Of a stretch of DNA of 64,000 bases, positions 18,035 through 26,660 are shown in pieces; within the stretch, counting starts at the first letter, position 1, and each line of letters opens with the position of its first letter. Source of the stretch: CAZTDP01 sp964612565 (lineage in GTDB: Bacteria > Patescibacteriota > WWE3 > UBA101185 > UBA10185); contig CAZTDP010000001.1 in the NCBI GenBank assembly GCA_964612565.1, forward strand, positions 124,001-188,000, given 5' to 3'. The translations under genes and the position numbers were made by a program. Under the pieces are notes generated by a model. That model was not told the DNA's origin. It saw only the letters and a program-made list of their open reading frames with translations, and ran no database searches.

Positions 18035-18329
18035 TGTGGGCAGCTTCTTCCTCTCGTATAAAACCCTCTTCTATTTTGTCAGCATCTGTAGTCGGTTTGT
18101 CAGGGGTTATTAAGCTTGTTATCTCCTCAGGGATTTGCGTTTTATCTACTAAAACCGATTCGGACGTCTGTGGTACTCCGGGAGTTTTTGGTAACCCAGG
18201 TTCGTTAAAACCAGCTAGTGTTTCAACAGGAATTTGTTCCTGTTCCGGTATTTGCCCCTCTGTTTGAGGTTCAGACTCCGGTGTATCCGAAGGAAAAAGT
18301 TCACTTAATGTTGTAATGGGCAGAGCCAT
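18015..18329 (-). CDS. Pro/Glu-rich low-complexity protein
   Basis: 104 residues, strongly enriched in Pro, Glu, Thr and Ile and probably disordered. No family recognised and no signal peptide. It has a good leaderless promoter (TAGAAT 18341-18336, ATG at 18329) and overlaps the start of the large TraG/VirB4-like ATPase gene, so the two are translated together. An adaptor or regulatory partner of that ATPase is possible; only the linkage supports it. Confidence 0.6.
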   Translation of the reverse strand: MALPITTLSELFPSDTPESEPQTEGQIPEQEQIPVETLAGFNEPGLPKTPGVPQTSESVLVDKTQIPEEITSLITPDKPTTDADKIEEGFIREEEAAHNANPKS

Positions 18330-18385
18330 ACCAATATTCTAACACCATCTTTTCGCAATTTAATATAGAGGAATACAGGCCGATT

Positions 18386-18718
18386 TTAGTTTCTTGTGCC
18401 TTTAAAATACCTTCTTTTAAGGTTTTCGCCTTCTTCTTTAACCGTATCCGTAGCCTCATCGATGACGTCTTGAAGCTGCTCTTTATAAGGTTCTACCTGT
18501 TCCTTTATTTCTTCTACTTTGCTCTTTAGGTCATTGAGTTTTTCGGAACCCATATCAGCGAGCATTTCGCCTTTTCTTTTAATTCTTCTTCGTGTTTCTT
18601 CACCTGACTCCGGTGCCATAAGCAAGCCTAAGATAGCCCCTATTGCAGCACCTATCAATACTCCGGGTAAAAACGCTTTTCCATGATGACCATGATGGCA
18701 ATTAAATTCTTCGTGCAT
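18386..18718 (-). CDS. YtxH-domain small membrane protein
   Basis: 110 residues. After a His-rich N-terminus (HHGHHGK), one transmembrane helix with small-residue packing (GVLIGAAIGAILGLLMAPESG) runs straight into the YtxH signature APESGEETRRRIKRK. A charged, probably coiled-coil tail follows, with repeated Glu/Lys heptads (DLKSKVEEIKEQVEPYKEQL). YtxH proteins are general-stress membrane proteins of unknown mechanism. It follows the DUF948-like gene directly and lies downstream of dnaK, consistent with a stress role. Confidence 0.75.
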   Translation of the reverse strand: MHEEFNCHHGHHGKAFLPGVLIGAAIGAILGLLMAPESGEETRRRIKRKGEMLADMGSEKLNDLKSKVEEIKEQVEPYKEQLQDVIDEATDTVKEEGENLKRRYFKGTRN

Positions 18719-18988
18719 TTATCTATCCTCCTTCTTTCTTTCAAAAAAACTACTAAACGTTTTAAACGCCTTAGACCCTAAGGACACGCCCTCCATGATT
18801 TCTGCGACTTTAATAATAGGACTGGAAACTGCGTTGGTTAATTTTTCGGCGTTTTCAGTTATTTTACTAATATGTTCGGCTGTTTCCTTTAAAGATTTTA
18901 AGAACAAAACCAAGTAAACCGAAGTGGCCGCAATGCTAAGTGTTAAAACGATTAAAAGTATAAATGTGATTATTTCTATAGGTGACAT
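18719..18988 (-). CDS. DUF948-like small membrane protein
   Basis: 89 residues: an N-terminal transmembrane helix (IITFILLIVLTLSIAATSVYL) then a heptad-patterned amphipathic region (LKSLKETAEHISKITENAEKL) typical of DUF948-type proteins. These often occur next to YtxH proteins, as here. I start at the ATG at 18988, since a TATGTG box at 19004-18999 gives a 4-nt leader; an upstream in-frame ATG at 19003 overlaps that box. Function unknown, probably envelope stress. Confidence 0.65.
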   Translation of the reverse strand: MSPIEIITFILLIVLTLSIAATSVYLVLFLKSLKETAEHISKITENAEKLTNAVSSPIIKVAEIMEGVSLGSKAFKTFSSFFERKKEDR

Positions 18989-19108
18989 AGGCAGTGAGCA
19001 CATACTGTTGTAAGGTACAAACAGTTTGGGCAGGTTTCTAGCTTTATAATAGCTGAATTGGCTGCTATGTGCAAGCTAACTTTGCTGCCCACTGTTTGAT
19101 TTTTGTGA

Positions 19109-21019
19109 TTACTCAACAACTTCGCCTTCGACAGGTTCCTTACCGTTAGAATCACTTCCAGGCGTCGGTCCGTTTTGATCAGGACCTTGTTGGCCCGGTT
19201 GAGTTGGCCCTGTGTTTCCTTGTTGGTTCTGACCGTACATTGATTGTCCGATTCTTTGAAGACTTGTAGAGAGTTCTTCGGTTTTTTTCTTAAGTTCTTC
19301 GGTTGTGGCAGTTTGTAAAATTGATCTAATGTCTGCAACTTTGTCTTCAACCTCTTTTTTAATTTCAGCAGGAACTTTGTCACCGGCGTCCTTTAATGAT
19401 TTTTCTGCTGTGTAAGTTAGGCTGTCTGCAATATTTCTGGCTTCGGCCAACTCTTTACGCTTTTTGTCTTCTTCGGCATGAAGTTCGGCCTCTTTTACCA
19501 TTTTATCGATCTCGTCTTTTTGTAAACCTGTCCCGCCTTGAATAGCAATCTTTTGTTCTTTGTTAGTGGCTTTATCTTTTGCGGTGACGTTTAGTATTCC
19601 GTTAGCGTCTATATCAAATATAACTTCTACTTGAGGCATGCCTCTTGGTGCGGGTGCTATTCCGTCCAAAATAAAGCGGCCTAACGACTTGTTGTCGGCT
19701 GCCATTTCTCTTTCTCCTTGTAAAACATTAATTTCTACGCTTGTTTGATTGTCGGCTGCGGTAGAAAACACCTGTGCCGCTTGCGTAGGAATTGTTGTAT
19801 TACGTTTTATCAAGGGTGTTGAAACTCCGCCCATTGTTTCTATGCCTAAAGTTAGGGGCGTAACATCTAAAAGAAGAATATCTTTAACATCTCCGCCTAA
19901 AACACCACCTTGGATTGCCGCGCCTACGGCAACAACTTCGTCAGGATTTATTCCTTTATTTGGTTCTTTTCCAAAAAAGTTTTTAACTACCTCATTGACT
20001 TTTGGCATTCTGGTCATTCCTCCGACCATCACCACTTCGTTAATTTGGCTTTTGCTTAAACCTGCATCTTTTAACGCATTTTCCATAGGTATAATCGTTC
20101 TCTGTAACAGACTGTCTACCAACTGCTCGAAGTGCGCACGAGTAAGCTTTGCACTTAAATGCTTTGGCCCTGTTTGGTCTGCTGTAATGAAAGGAATGCT
20201 TATTTCAGTTTCCATTGTAGAAGAAAGCTCTATTTTGGCCTTTTCCCCGGCGTCTTTAAGCCTTTGCATTGCTTGGCGGTCTGCCGATAAATCAATTCCG
20301 GTATCTTTTTTGAATGTTTCTAAGAGCCATTGAATAATTTTTTGGTCAAAATCGTCGCCTCCCAAATGGGTGTCACCGTTTGTTGCTTTAACTTCAAAAA
20401 CTCCGTCGCCAATTTCCAAAACCGAAACGTCAAAAGTGCCTCCGCCGAGGTCGTAAACGACTATCTTTTCGTTTGTTTTTTTATCTAAACCGTAAGCTAA
20501 TGCGGCAGCAGTCGGCTCATTAATTATTCGTTTAACATTAAGTCCTGCTATTTGGCCTGCTTCTTTAGTGGCAGTTCTTTGAGAATCGTTAAAGTAAGCG
20601 GGAACGGTTATTACCGCGTCGGTAATTGTTGTGCCGGTAAACTTTTCGGCATCTGCCTTTAACTTTGCAAGAATTTTTGCGGAAATTTCCTGCGGTGTGT
20701 ATATTTTTCCTTCAATTTCCACTCCGGCTAGGCCGTTTGAAGTTTCCACAATTTCGTAAGGATAATTTTTCTTTAATTCCTGAACTTCAGGATCGGAAAA
20801 CTTTCTACCCATTAATCGTTTTATACTAAATACTGTATTTTTTGGGTTTACAACCTGCTGTCTTTTTGCCGACACACCGACAATATCTTGATCCGGAACT
20901 ACGATCGAAGGGGTTGTGTTAGCACCCTCGGAATTATGAATAACTTTCGGGCTGCCGCTTTCCATTATTGCAGCGCAGCTATTTGTAGTACCTAAGTCTA
21001 TACCAATAATTTTGCTCAT
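19109..21019 (-). CDS. dnaK: Chaperone DnaK (Hsp70)
   Basis: 636 residues, full length. The N-terminal ATPase domain shows [30 protein letters not shown] and [13 protein letters not shown]; the substrate-binding domain shows [14 protein letters not shown] and the interdomain DILLLDV linker. The C-terminal lid ends in a Gly/Gln/Pro-rich tail before EGEVVE. It is the last gene of hrcA-grpE-dnaK, two nt after grpE. dnaJ is not in this neighbourhood. Confidence 0.98.
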   Translation of the reverse strand: MSKIIGIDLGTTNSCAAIMESGSPKVIHNSEGANTTPSIVVPDQDIVGVSAKRQQVVNPKNTVFSIKRLMGRKFSDPEVQELKKNYPYEIVETSNGLAGVEIEGKIYTPQEISAKILAKLKADAEKFTGTTITDAVITVPAYFNDSQRTATKEAGQIAGLNVKRIINEPTAAALAYGLDKKTNEKIVVYDLGGGTFDVSVLEIGDGVFEVKATNGDTHLGGDDFDQKIIQWLLETFKKDTGIDLSADRQAMQRLKDAGEKAKIELSSTMETEISIPFITADQTGPKHLSAKLTRAHFEQLVDSLLQRTIIPMENALKDAGLSKSQINEVVMVGGMTRMPKVNEVVKNFFGKEPNKGINPDEVVAVGAAIQGGVLGGDVKDILLLDVTPLTLGIETMGGVSTPLIKRNTTIPTQAAQVFSTAADNQTSVEINVLQGEREMAADNKSLGRFILDGIAPAPRGMPQVEVIFDIDANGILNVTAKDKATNKEQKIAIQGGTGLQKDEIDKMVKEAELHAEEDKKRKELAEARNIADSLTYTAEKSLKDAGDKVPAEIKKEVEDKVADIRSILQTATTEELKKKTEELSTSLQRIGQSMYGQNQQGNTGPTQPGQQGPDQNGPTPGSDSNGKEPVEGEVVE

Positions 21020-21021
21020 AT

Positions 21022-21501
21022 CTAAACCTCCATTTCCGGCGATCCCTCGCCACTGCCGACTCTAACTCTGGCCGGCCTAATTAACTTGTTTTTTAAAAAG
21101 TATCCCTTAGCTAAAGTCTCTATAACTTTATTTCTTTCTCCGGGAACCATTTCAACGGCTTCCATTTCGTCCGAATTAAACTCTCTATCTTTTGTTTCGA
21201 CTTCGCTAACTTCAAAATCTTTTAAGATTCCGCAAAATTCTTTAACTATCATTCCCAGACCTTCGTCATTTAGATGTTTTTGAAGCATCCAAAGGTTGTC
21301 CAGAACCGGCAAAATTCTTCTGATTAGCATCTCATTTGAAAAACTCTTCCAGCTTTCTTTATCCTCAAGTGTTCTTTTTTCAAAATTTTTGTAATCAGCC
21401 AGCGCTCTCTTCCAGTTATTCTCAAGTTCGCTAACCTTTTCTTCTAACTCTCTAATCTTAATATGCTCTTGCGATTTTTCTTTATTAGCTTTATCAGACA
21501 T
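21022..21501 (-). CDS. grpE: Nucleotide exchange factor GrpE
   Basis: 159 residues. The long N-terminal coiled coil ([20 protein letters not shown]) leads into the family core [17 protein letters not shown] and the C-terminal beta domain with [18 protein letters not shown]. GrpE releases ADP from DnaK. It lies between hrcA (33 nt upstream) and dnaK (2 nt downstream). A GGGAT about 6 nt before the ATG may serve as a weak ribosome-binding site. Confidence 0.95.
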   Translation of the reverse strand: MSDKANKEKSQEHIKIRELEEKVSELENNWKRALADYKNFEKRTLEDKESWKSFSNEMLIRRILPVLDNLWMLQKHLNDEGLGMIVKEFCGILKDFEVSEVETKDREFNSDEMEAVEMVPGERNKVIETLAKGYFLKNKLIRPARVRVGSGEGSPEMEV

Positions 21502-21533
21502 AGTTATCCCTATTTAAAATATTATTCTGAAAT

Positions 21534-22262
21534 TTACCAGGCCCCGCCCAACTCTTCGACCAGTTGCTTAACGTACCTGATGGTTGGGAAGACGTCCGGA
21601 TAATTGATTCTCGAAGGTCCTAAAATACCGATATTTCCTGATTTCTTTCCCGTGCTGTATGGCGCAAATACTATTGCGCATCGGTTGAGTTTATCAATTC
21701 CAACTTCCTCTTCAATTAGTGTTTTTACGCCTCCGCTGGCAACTTCGCCGGCGTTGTCGAGAATGCGTTCCAATAATGGATAGTCGTCAAAAATGGATAA
21801 AGCTTCTTTTGCTACGTCTATATCCCAAAACTCTTTGTGATCCAAAATATTTCCTGCGCCGGAATAAGTAATATATCCACTGTCGGTTGTTGCCCAAGCC
21901 AAAGTTTTTGTTATTTCAGCAAGAGACAGCGTTGCGTCTCGTAAAAGTTTTTCAAACTCAAATCTATCCGACCAAAACCTTTGTTTTAAAGCCACTTCCT
22001 GCAAAACCGGAAGTTCCTGTTCGTTCATCATTTGATCTAAATAAAGTCTATACGCCATTTTTGTTGGAACACGGCCGGAAGAAGTATGAAGCATTTCTAA
22101 AAAACCAAGCTCGATTAATTTTGCCATCTCATTTCTAATGGTTGCCGGGGAGCATCGTAGGTTGTATTTACTGACTATTTCAACCGATCCGACAGGTTCG
22201 GCGTTTTGAATATACTCGTTAATTACGGCTTGTATTAGTTGAAGTTGTCTGTCACTTAACAT
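21534..22262 (-). CDS. hrcA: Heat-shock repressor HrcA, shortened
   Basis: Repressor that binds CIRCE and needs GroEL for activity. The N-terminal winged helix is well conserved (LSDRQLQLIQAVINEYIQNAEPVGS, CSPATIRNEMAKL, and GFLEMLHTSSGRVPT). The usual HrcA is ~340 residues; this one has ~242, so the GAF-like middle and dimerisation parts are cut down, although the ending GILGPSRINYPDVFPTIRYV is typical. I start at the ATG at 22262, because the -10 TATTAT (22275-22270) ends 7 nt before it; the upstream ATG at 22271 overlaps the -10. It is first in hrcA-grpE-dnaK. Confidence 0.92.
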   Translation of the reverse strand: MLSDRQLQLIQAVINEYIQNAEPVGSVEIVSKYNLRCSPATIRNEMAKLIELGFLEMLHTSSGRVPTKMAYRLYLDQMMNEQELPVLQEVALKQRFWSDRFEFEKLLRDATLSLAEITKTLAWATTDSGYITYSGAGNILDHKEFWDIDVAKEALSIFDDYPLLERILDNAGEVASGGVKTLIEEEVGIDKLNRCAIVFAPYSTGKKSGNIGILGPSRINYPDVFPTIRYVKQLVEELGGAW

Positions 22263-22288
22263 TATCAGCATAATAGCATGAGTGCTAA
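22262..22288 (-). promoter_or_regulatory. CIRCE-like operator within the hrcA promoter
   Basis: Read on the minus strand: TTAGCACTC (22288-22280), a 9-nt spacer, then TGCTGATAA (22270-22262). The first arm is a perfect CIRCE half-site; the second matches GAGTGCTAA at 5 of 9 positions. A TTGACA about 16 nt upstream of TATTAT completes the promoter, so the perfect arm lies between -35 and -10 and the weak arm runs into the start codon. HrcA binding here would block its own promoter. Confidence 0.7.
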
Positions 22289-22375
22289 TCGTGTCAATAG
22301 TTTGTAATTGTTTTTTACATAAATTGTGTTAGATTGTAAAAAATCCTACCTCATAGCTTGAAAAAGGAGATAAAA

Positions 22376-22660
22376 ATGACTACTAGTAGCGCTCAATTAA
22401 GTATGGCGGATTCCCTGTCTCTTTATGGAAAGATGTCAGCTCGTAGCCTCGTAAATAATTCGCTGCCTGAAGATGTTTTGGGAGCCCTGAGCCACTTAGA
22501 AATAGGCAAGTTTTTTACATATTACTTGTCCAGGGCAGACCCTGCATTGCCGGTGCCTCCAAATGGCGTGCAGTTCGTTTCAACGATTCCAACCGATCCC
22601 AAAATCAGGTGTCGTGTAGTGGCCTTTGGTGGACATATTATTTTTGAACGACTTTCGTGA
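22376..22660 (+). CDS. Orphan small protein, unrecognised
   Basis: 94 residues starting at the ATG 22376, which is preceded by one of the strongest Shine-Dalgarno sequences in the window (AGGAGA at 22365-22370, 5-nt spacing). A possible promoter TTGTTT (22308-22313)-16-TAGATT (22330-22335) gives a leader of about 35 nt. This contrasts with the leaderless starts of most neighbours. The protein has no signal peptide or clear domain; it has a Pro-rich centre (DPALPVPPNG) and ends VVAFGGHIIFERLS. Its codons look more GC-rich than those of flanking genes. A hairpin terminator follows. No family recognised; it could be a recent acquisition. Confidence 0.5.
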   Translation: MTTSSAQLSMADSLSLYGKMSARSLVNNSLPEDVLGALSHLEIGKFFTYYLSRADPALPVPPNGVQFVSTIPTDPKIRCRVVAFGGHIIFERLS

Positions 22661-22696
22661 CCGGCACCTATGCTGCAATGTAACGTGTTTGCAAAG

Positions 22697-22736
22697 GGGC
22701 ATCGCTGATCGAACTACAGACGGTGCCCAAATTTTT
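22697..22736 (+). terminator. Intrinsic terminator after the orphan small gene
   Basis: An 8-bp stem (GGGCATCG 22697-22704 with CGGTGCCC 22721-22728, one G-T pair) with a 16-nt loop is followed by AAATTTTT on the plus strand. Confidence 0.55.
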
Positions 22737-22781
22737 ACTTTTGTAACGGGATAAAACCGTAGACTTTAGTCCACAGAGCTC

Positions 22782-24575
22782 TCACTTTGTTTGTAAAATT
22801 TGTCTAAACGCTTCCTGAGGAATTTCGACTTTTCCAACACTCTTCATTCGCTCTTTACCTTTTTTTTGAATATCTAACAATTTATCTTTTCTTTCCCTAT
22901 GTCCGCCGCTCATCTTTGCCAAAACGTTTTTTCTAAATGCAGGAATATCTTCGCGCGCGACTATTTTTCCACCAACTGCTGCCTGTAATGAAACTGTAAA
23001 TTGCTGCCTGGGAATTATTTCTTTCAACTTCTTTAAAAGCACTTTTCCTACGTCCTGTGCTTTGTTTTTTAAAACAATATGACTTAGAGGGTCGATAATT
23101 TTACCATGGACAAGAACATCCATTTTAACCGCATCCACCAAACTGTAATCGTAAAAATCGTAGTCTAGGCTGGCAAAACCCGACGATACCCGCTTTAAAT
23201 CGTCGAAGAAGTTATAAACCAGCTCGGCAAGGGGCATTATATATTCAAAATACACATTCTTTTCGTTCGGGTATTCCATTTTCAAGTTAATCCCGCGGCG
23301 TTCCTCACAAAGTTTAATAACATCGCCAACGTATTGTGTTGGTGAAATTATCGTTAAAAGTATTCGAGGTTCAAATATTTTACTTATAAAGGTTCTATCC
23401 GGCATTTCGGATGGCGCGCGTACAATCAGTTCTTCACCTTTGGTTGTTTCTACATGGTACTCAACCGATGGCGTTGTGGAAATTAATGTCAGTTCGTATT
23501 CTCTTTCTAACCTTTCTTGTACGATATCGGCGTGTAAGAGCCCTAAAAATCCGCAGCGAAAGCCAAATCCTAAAGCTGAGTTTGTTTCCGGTTGAAACAT
23601 CAGGGATGAGTCCGAAAGTGAGAGTTTTTCCAAGGCCTCGCGTAGCTGGGTATATTTGTCGTTTTCGATAGGATAAATAGATACAAAAACAAAAGGCTTA
23701 ACTTCTTTGTAACCTTCCAGGGATTTTGGGTCTTGTCCTTCTATCCCGACTGTGTCCCCGACCTTTACGGCCGAAAGATCTTTAAGGCCTGTTGCTATAT
23801 AACCAACCTCGCCTGTTTCTAATCTATTTATCTTAAAGCGCTTAATTTTAAAATACCCAATTTCTTCGGCTCTAGAGACAGCCTTTGAAGCTATAAACTT
23901 TACTCTCGAAGTACTGCCTAACTCTGCGGCGTCAAAAGATCCGTCCATAACTCTAACAGCCGCAACAACCCCAAGATATTCATCATAAAATGAATCAAAA
24001 ACCAAACCTCTCGTCGGAGCTTTAGAGCTGCCATTTGGAGCCGGCACTTTTTTAATGATTTCGTCTAAAAGAGCTTCGACGCCTTCGCCAGTTTTTGCGG
24101 ACACTTTAAAGATCTCATCACTTTTAAAGCCAAACGTACTCATTAAATCTTTTTCAACTTGAATTATTTCGGCGGCCGGAAGATCGATTTTATTTAAAAC
24201 CGGAATTATTGTTAAGTTTGCGTCCAATGCTTTGTATATGTTTGAAACGGTTTGAGCTTGGATGCCTTGGGTCGCGTCCACAACCAAAATAGCGCCTTCA
24301 CATGCGGCCAAAGATCTTGAAACTTCGTACGAAAAATCAACGTGGCCAGGGGTGTCTATTAAATTTAGTTCATACCCCTCGTATTCCATGCGGACGGCCT
24401 TGAGCTTTATTGTAATCCCCTTTTCCCTTTCGAGATCCATGCTGTCCAATGTTTGCTCCTGCATGTGACGCTTATCTACAGTTCCTGTTATTTCAAGGAG
24501 TCTGTCGGCAAGAGTCGATTTGCCGTGGTCAATATGAGCGATTATGCAAAAATTTCGTATTTTATCCTGATTCAT
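22782..24575 (-). CDS. lepA: Elongation factor 4 (LepA)
   Basis: Ribosome-associated back-translocating GTPase, 597 residues, the standard length. G1 is AHIDHGKSTL, G3 DTPGHVDF, G4 NKIDLP. The LepA-specific C-terminal domain is present, with GGHRERKDKLLDIQKKGKERMKS-type basic residues near the end. A TATAAC box at 24594-24589, inside the end of murJ, would give a 7-nt leader, so lepA may have its own promoter although it follows murJ closely. Confidence 0.97.
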   Translation of the reverse strand: MNQDKIRNFCIIAHIDHGKSTLADRLLEITGTVDKRHMQEQTLDSMDLEREKGITIKLKAVRMEYEGYELNLIDTPGHVDFSYEVSRSLAACEGAILVVDATQGIQAQTVSNIYKALDANLTIIPVLNKIDLPAAEIIQVEKDLMSTFGFKSDEIFKVSAKTGEGVEALLDEIIKKVPAPNGSSKAPTRGLVFDSFYDEYLGVVAAVRVMDGSFDAAELGSTSRVKFIASKAVSRAEEIGYFKIKRFKINRLETGEVGYIATGLKDLSAVKVGDTVGIEGQDPKSLEGYKEVKPFVFVSIYPIENDKYTQLREALEKLSLSDSSLMFQPETNSALGFGFRCGFLGLLHADIVQERLEREYELTLISTTPSVEYHVETTKGEELIVRAPSEMPDRTFISKIFEPRILLTIISPTQYVGDVIKLCEERRGINLKMEYPNEKNVYFEYIMPLAELVYNFFDDLKRVSSGFASLDYDFYDYSLVDAVKMDVLVHGKIIDPLSHIVLKNKAQDVGKVLLKKLKEIIPRQQFTVSLQAAVGGKIVAREDIPAFRKNVLAKMSGGHRERKDKLLDIQKKGKERMKSVGKVEIPQEAFRQILQTK

Positions 24576-24589
24576 AGGCCGAGTAGTAG

Positions 24590-26239
24590 TTATACAACCT
24601 TATCGTCAGATTGTACAAACGGAGCAGCTTTTTTAACCGGGCTGAGTTTTTTAATAAGTTTATAAAACATTTCGATTTCGGTTACTTTCATCCACCTTGT
24701 GAGTAAAAAGTAGGTAGTAACGCCAAACAGCCCGCTTATTCCGGTTAGCATAATAAGGCTTAAAGTTTTGGTTGTATCAAAAATGTATTGATCAAGAAAC
24801 TTTAACGGCGCGTAAAGCATTACTCCCATAATCAACGTGGCATACGAAATTTTTGTAAAAGGTGTAAGAACAGCTTTTAAATCAAAACCTTCTACCTTTT
24901 TGTCCAAAAGGTAAAAAAGCACCAGCATGTCTATTAACGAGCTTAGTGAGTACGAAAATGCCACTGCCCAAACCTCTAGCTTAAGAACCGAAATAAAGAT
25001 TAGTGACAGGCCGACGTTAAATATTGTTGTAAATACGCTCACAAGCACCGGTGTTTTGGTGTCTTTGAGTGCGTAAAAGGCGCGTGTTACTAAATAGTTT
25101 ACACTTTGGGCGAAGATGGAAATACTAAAGAACGCGAGTGTATAAGACGTTTTTAAAGTGGCTTCCCACGGAAATTTTGATGCACCGTAAACAATTCTTA
25201 CAACCGGAACTCTAAGGACTAAAAGGATCATGCTTAGCGGTAGTACAAGATAAAGCATTTGCAAAAGCGATGTCGTAAAAGTTTTTTTAAAGCTTTTCAT
25301 GTCTTCCTTTTCGCTTTGCATAGAAAGTGTCGGTAGGCTAGCTGCGGCAAGGGAGACCCCGAATAAGTTTACCGGGAAGGCTTGAAGCTGAGTTGCGAAC
25401 TTTAGATAAATAACAGATGAGGTAGAAACTAAAATTGCCAAACTGTTGTTAACCACATCAATCAAATTGGCTAAGAGCACACTTGTAATTCTAGGCGGGA
25501 TTAGCACTAGCATTTTCCTGAATCCCTTGTCCGCAAGATTTATACCGAGCCTTGGTTTGTACCCTGTCTTAACAAGAATAGGAATTTGAATTATGAAATG
25601 AAGCAGCGCGCCTATGATTACACCTAACGCGGGTCCGTAAACGCCAAACCTACCGGATAAAAATACAATTCCTACTATCATTCCCAAGTTGTACGCAAGA
25701 GGTGCGAGCGCCGGTATGATAAAGTATTTAAATGTTTGGAGGATACTTGTAGCTAAACTGCCACTAACCAAAATTATTTGTCCCAGCATCATTATTCTCA
25801 TCAAATTTGTTCCTAGAACCACCTCTTCGGGAGAAAACTTGCCAAGCGCTACCGCGTACATTATCTGTTTTGCAAAAACAAAAACAAGAACTGTCAGTAT
25901 AAGAAAAAAGGCCATTGTTGCGTTTACCATGGCCGAGGCCGTTTTAAATGCCTCTTCTTTGTTTTTATTGAGGGCACTAGCAAAAACAGGGATGAAGACG
26001 GTTGAAACAGCACCTACAACCAGTACGGAGTAAATAAGATTGGGTATTCTATCGGCTGTATAAAATACAGCCAGGTCATTAGATACGCCAAAAAAGGTGG
26101 TCAGAAGTCGGCTTTTCACCAGCCCAAGTCCGGCATTTAAAGCGTTAGAAACGGCTATTATAAAGGCCGCTGAGAGTATCGTATTTTGAGTTTTAAGCAG
26201 AACTCCGCTCATTTTTGAAGCATTTAAACCAATTTTCAT
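24590..26239 (-). CDS. murJ: Lipid II flippase MurJ (MviN family)
   Basis: Polytopic MOP-superfamily protein of 549 residues with about 14 hydrophobic segments. It flips lipid II for peptidoglycan synthesis. Family features include an N-terminal helix with KSRLLTTFFGVSNDLAVFYTADRIPNLI and the LAPLAYNLGMIVG segment. The start region is unusual: the ATG at 26239 is the last of three identical SD-ATG units in a 17-bp tandem repeat (see the separate repeat entry). The gene is divergent from rpsT and upstream of lepA. Confidence 0.93.
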   Translation of the reverse strand: MKIGLNASKMSGVLLKTQNTILSAAFIIAVSNALNAGLGLVKSRLLTTFFGVSNDLAVFYTADRIPNLIYSVLVVGAVSTVFIPVFASALNKNKEEAFKTASAMVNATMAFFLILTVLVFVFAKQIMYAVALGKFSPEEVVLGTNLMRIMMLGQIILVSGSLATSILQTFKYFIIPALAPLAYNLGMIVGIVFLSGRFGVYGPALGVIIGALLHFIIQIPILVKTGYKPRLGINLADKGFRKMLVLIPPRITSVLLANLIDVVNNSLAILVSTSSVIYLKFATQLQAFPVNLFGVSLAAASLPTLSMQSEKEDMKSFKKTFTTSLLQMLYLVLPLSMILLVLRVPVVRIVYGASKFPWEATLKTSYTLAFFSISIFAQSVNYLVTRAFYALKDTKTPVLVSVFTTIFNVGLSLIFISVLKLEVWAVAFSYSLSSLIDMLVLFYLLDKKVEGFDLKAVLTPFTKISYATLIMGVMLYAPLKFLDQYIFDTTKTLSLIMLTGISGLFGVTTYFLLTRWMKVTEIEMFYKLIKKLSPVKKAAPFVQSDDKVV

Positions 26240-26283
26240 CGAAAACCTCTTTTCATCGAAAACCTCTTTTCATCGAAAACCCT
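26233..26283 (-). repeat. Three tandem 17-bp SD-ATG units before murJ (two minicistrons)
   Basis: The plus-strand unit TTTTCATCGAAAACCTC occurs at 26233-26249, 26250-26266 and, slightly altered at its end, from 26267. On the minus strand each unit is GAGGTTTTCGATGAAAA, an SD followed by ATG. The ATGs fall at 26273, 26256 and 26239, in three different frames. The first two each encode MKRGFR and stop at a TGA that overlaps the next ATG (ATGA). The third is the murJ start. The first unit has the best SD (GGGAGG). Confidence 0.85.
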
Positions 26284-26324
26284 CCCAGCCGCGTCCTTTC
26301 TATCCTACACATTAGGCGAAAACG

Positions 26325-26352
26325 TTGAAATCTTACGTAAGTATGTTATCAT
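26325..26352 (+). promoter_or_regulatory. rpsT promoter
   Basis: TTGAAA (26325-26330), a 16-nt spacer and TATCAT (26347-26352) predict a start near 26359, five nt before the ATG at 26364. Confidence 0.6.
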
Positions 26353-26363
26353 ACGAAGCGCTT

Positions 26364-26660
26364 ATGCCAAATACATTATCAGTTAAAAAAGCCCTACGAG
26401 GTTCAATAAGGAAGAAAGTTCACAATGATATGTGGGAGAAACGTTATAAATCTTTAATAAAAGATATTAAAAAGGATTTATCGACTGTTAAAGACGTAAA
26501 GGTTTTAAACGAAAAAATAACAGCACTTCAAAAAGTGCTAGACAAAGCCTCTAAAGAAAAAGTCATACATACAAATAAGGCAAATAGGTTAAAATCAATC
26601 TATGCCCGAAAAGTTACTGCCCTTTCTCAACGAGGACCTTCCAAAAAATCCTCAAAGTAA
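26364..26660 (+). CDS. rpsT: Small ribosomal subunit protein bS20
   Basis: 98 residues, highly basic, beginning MPNTLSVKKALRGSIRKKVHN, with the helical HTNKANRLKSIYARKV signature of S20 near the C-terminus. It binds 16S rRNA early in 30S assembly. I reject the ATG at 26325 because it lies in the -35 hexamer; 26364 gives the S20-typical N-terminus. The last 59 nt overlap, in another frame, the start of the pilN-like gene, whose -10 box lies inside rpsT. Confidence 0.9.
   Translation: MPNTLSVKKALRGSIRKKVHNDMWEKRYKSLIKDIKKDLSTVKDVKVLNEKITALQKVLDKASKEKVIHTNKANRLKSIYARKVTALSQRGPSKKSSK
26590..26595 (+). promoter_or_regulatory. Internal -10 box for pilN inside rpsT
   Basis: TAAAAT at 26590-26595 lies 6 nt before the ATG at 26602, so a leaderless pilN mRNA would start inside the rpsT coding region. 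Confidence 0.5.

Noticed and set aside
26233..26283. CRISPR array
   Set aside because: Direct tandem repeats without spacers and no cas genes; the same holds for the palindromes at 61318-61380.
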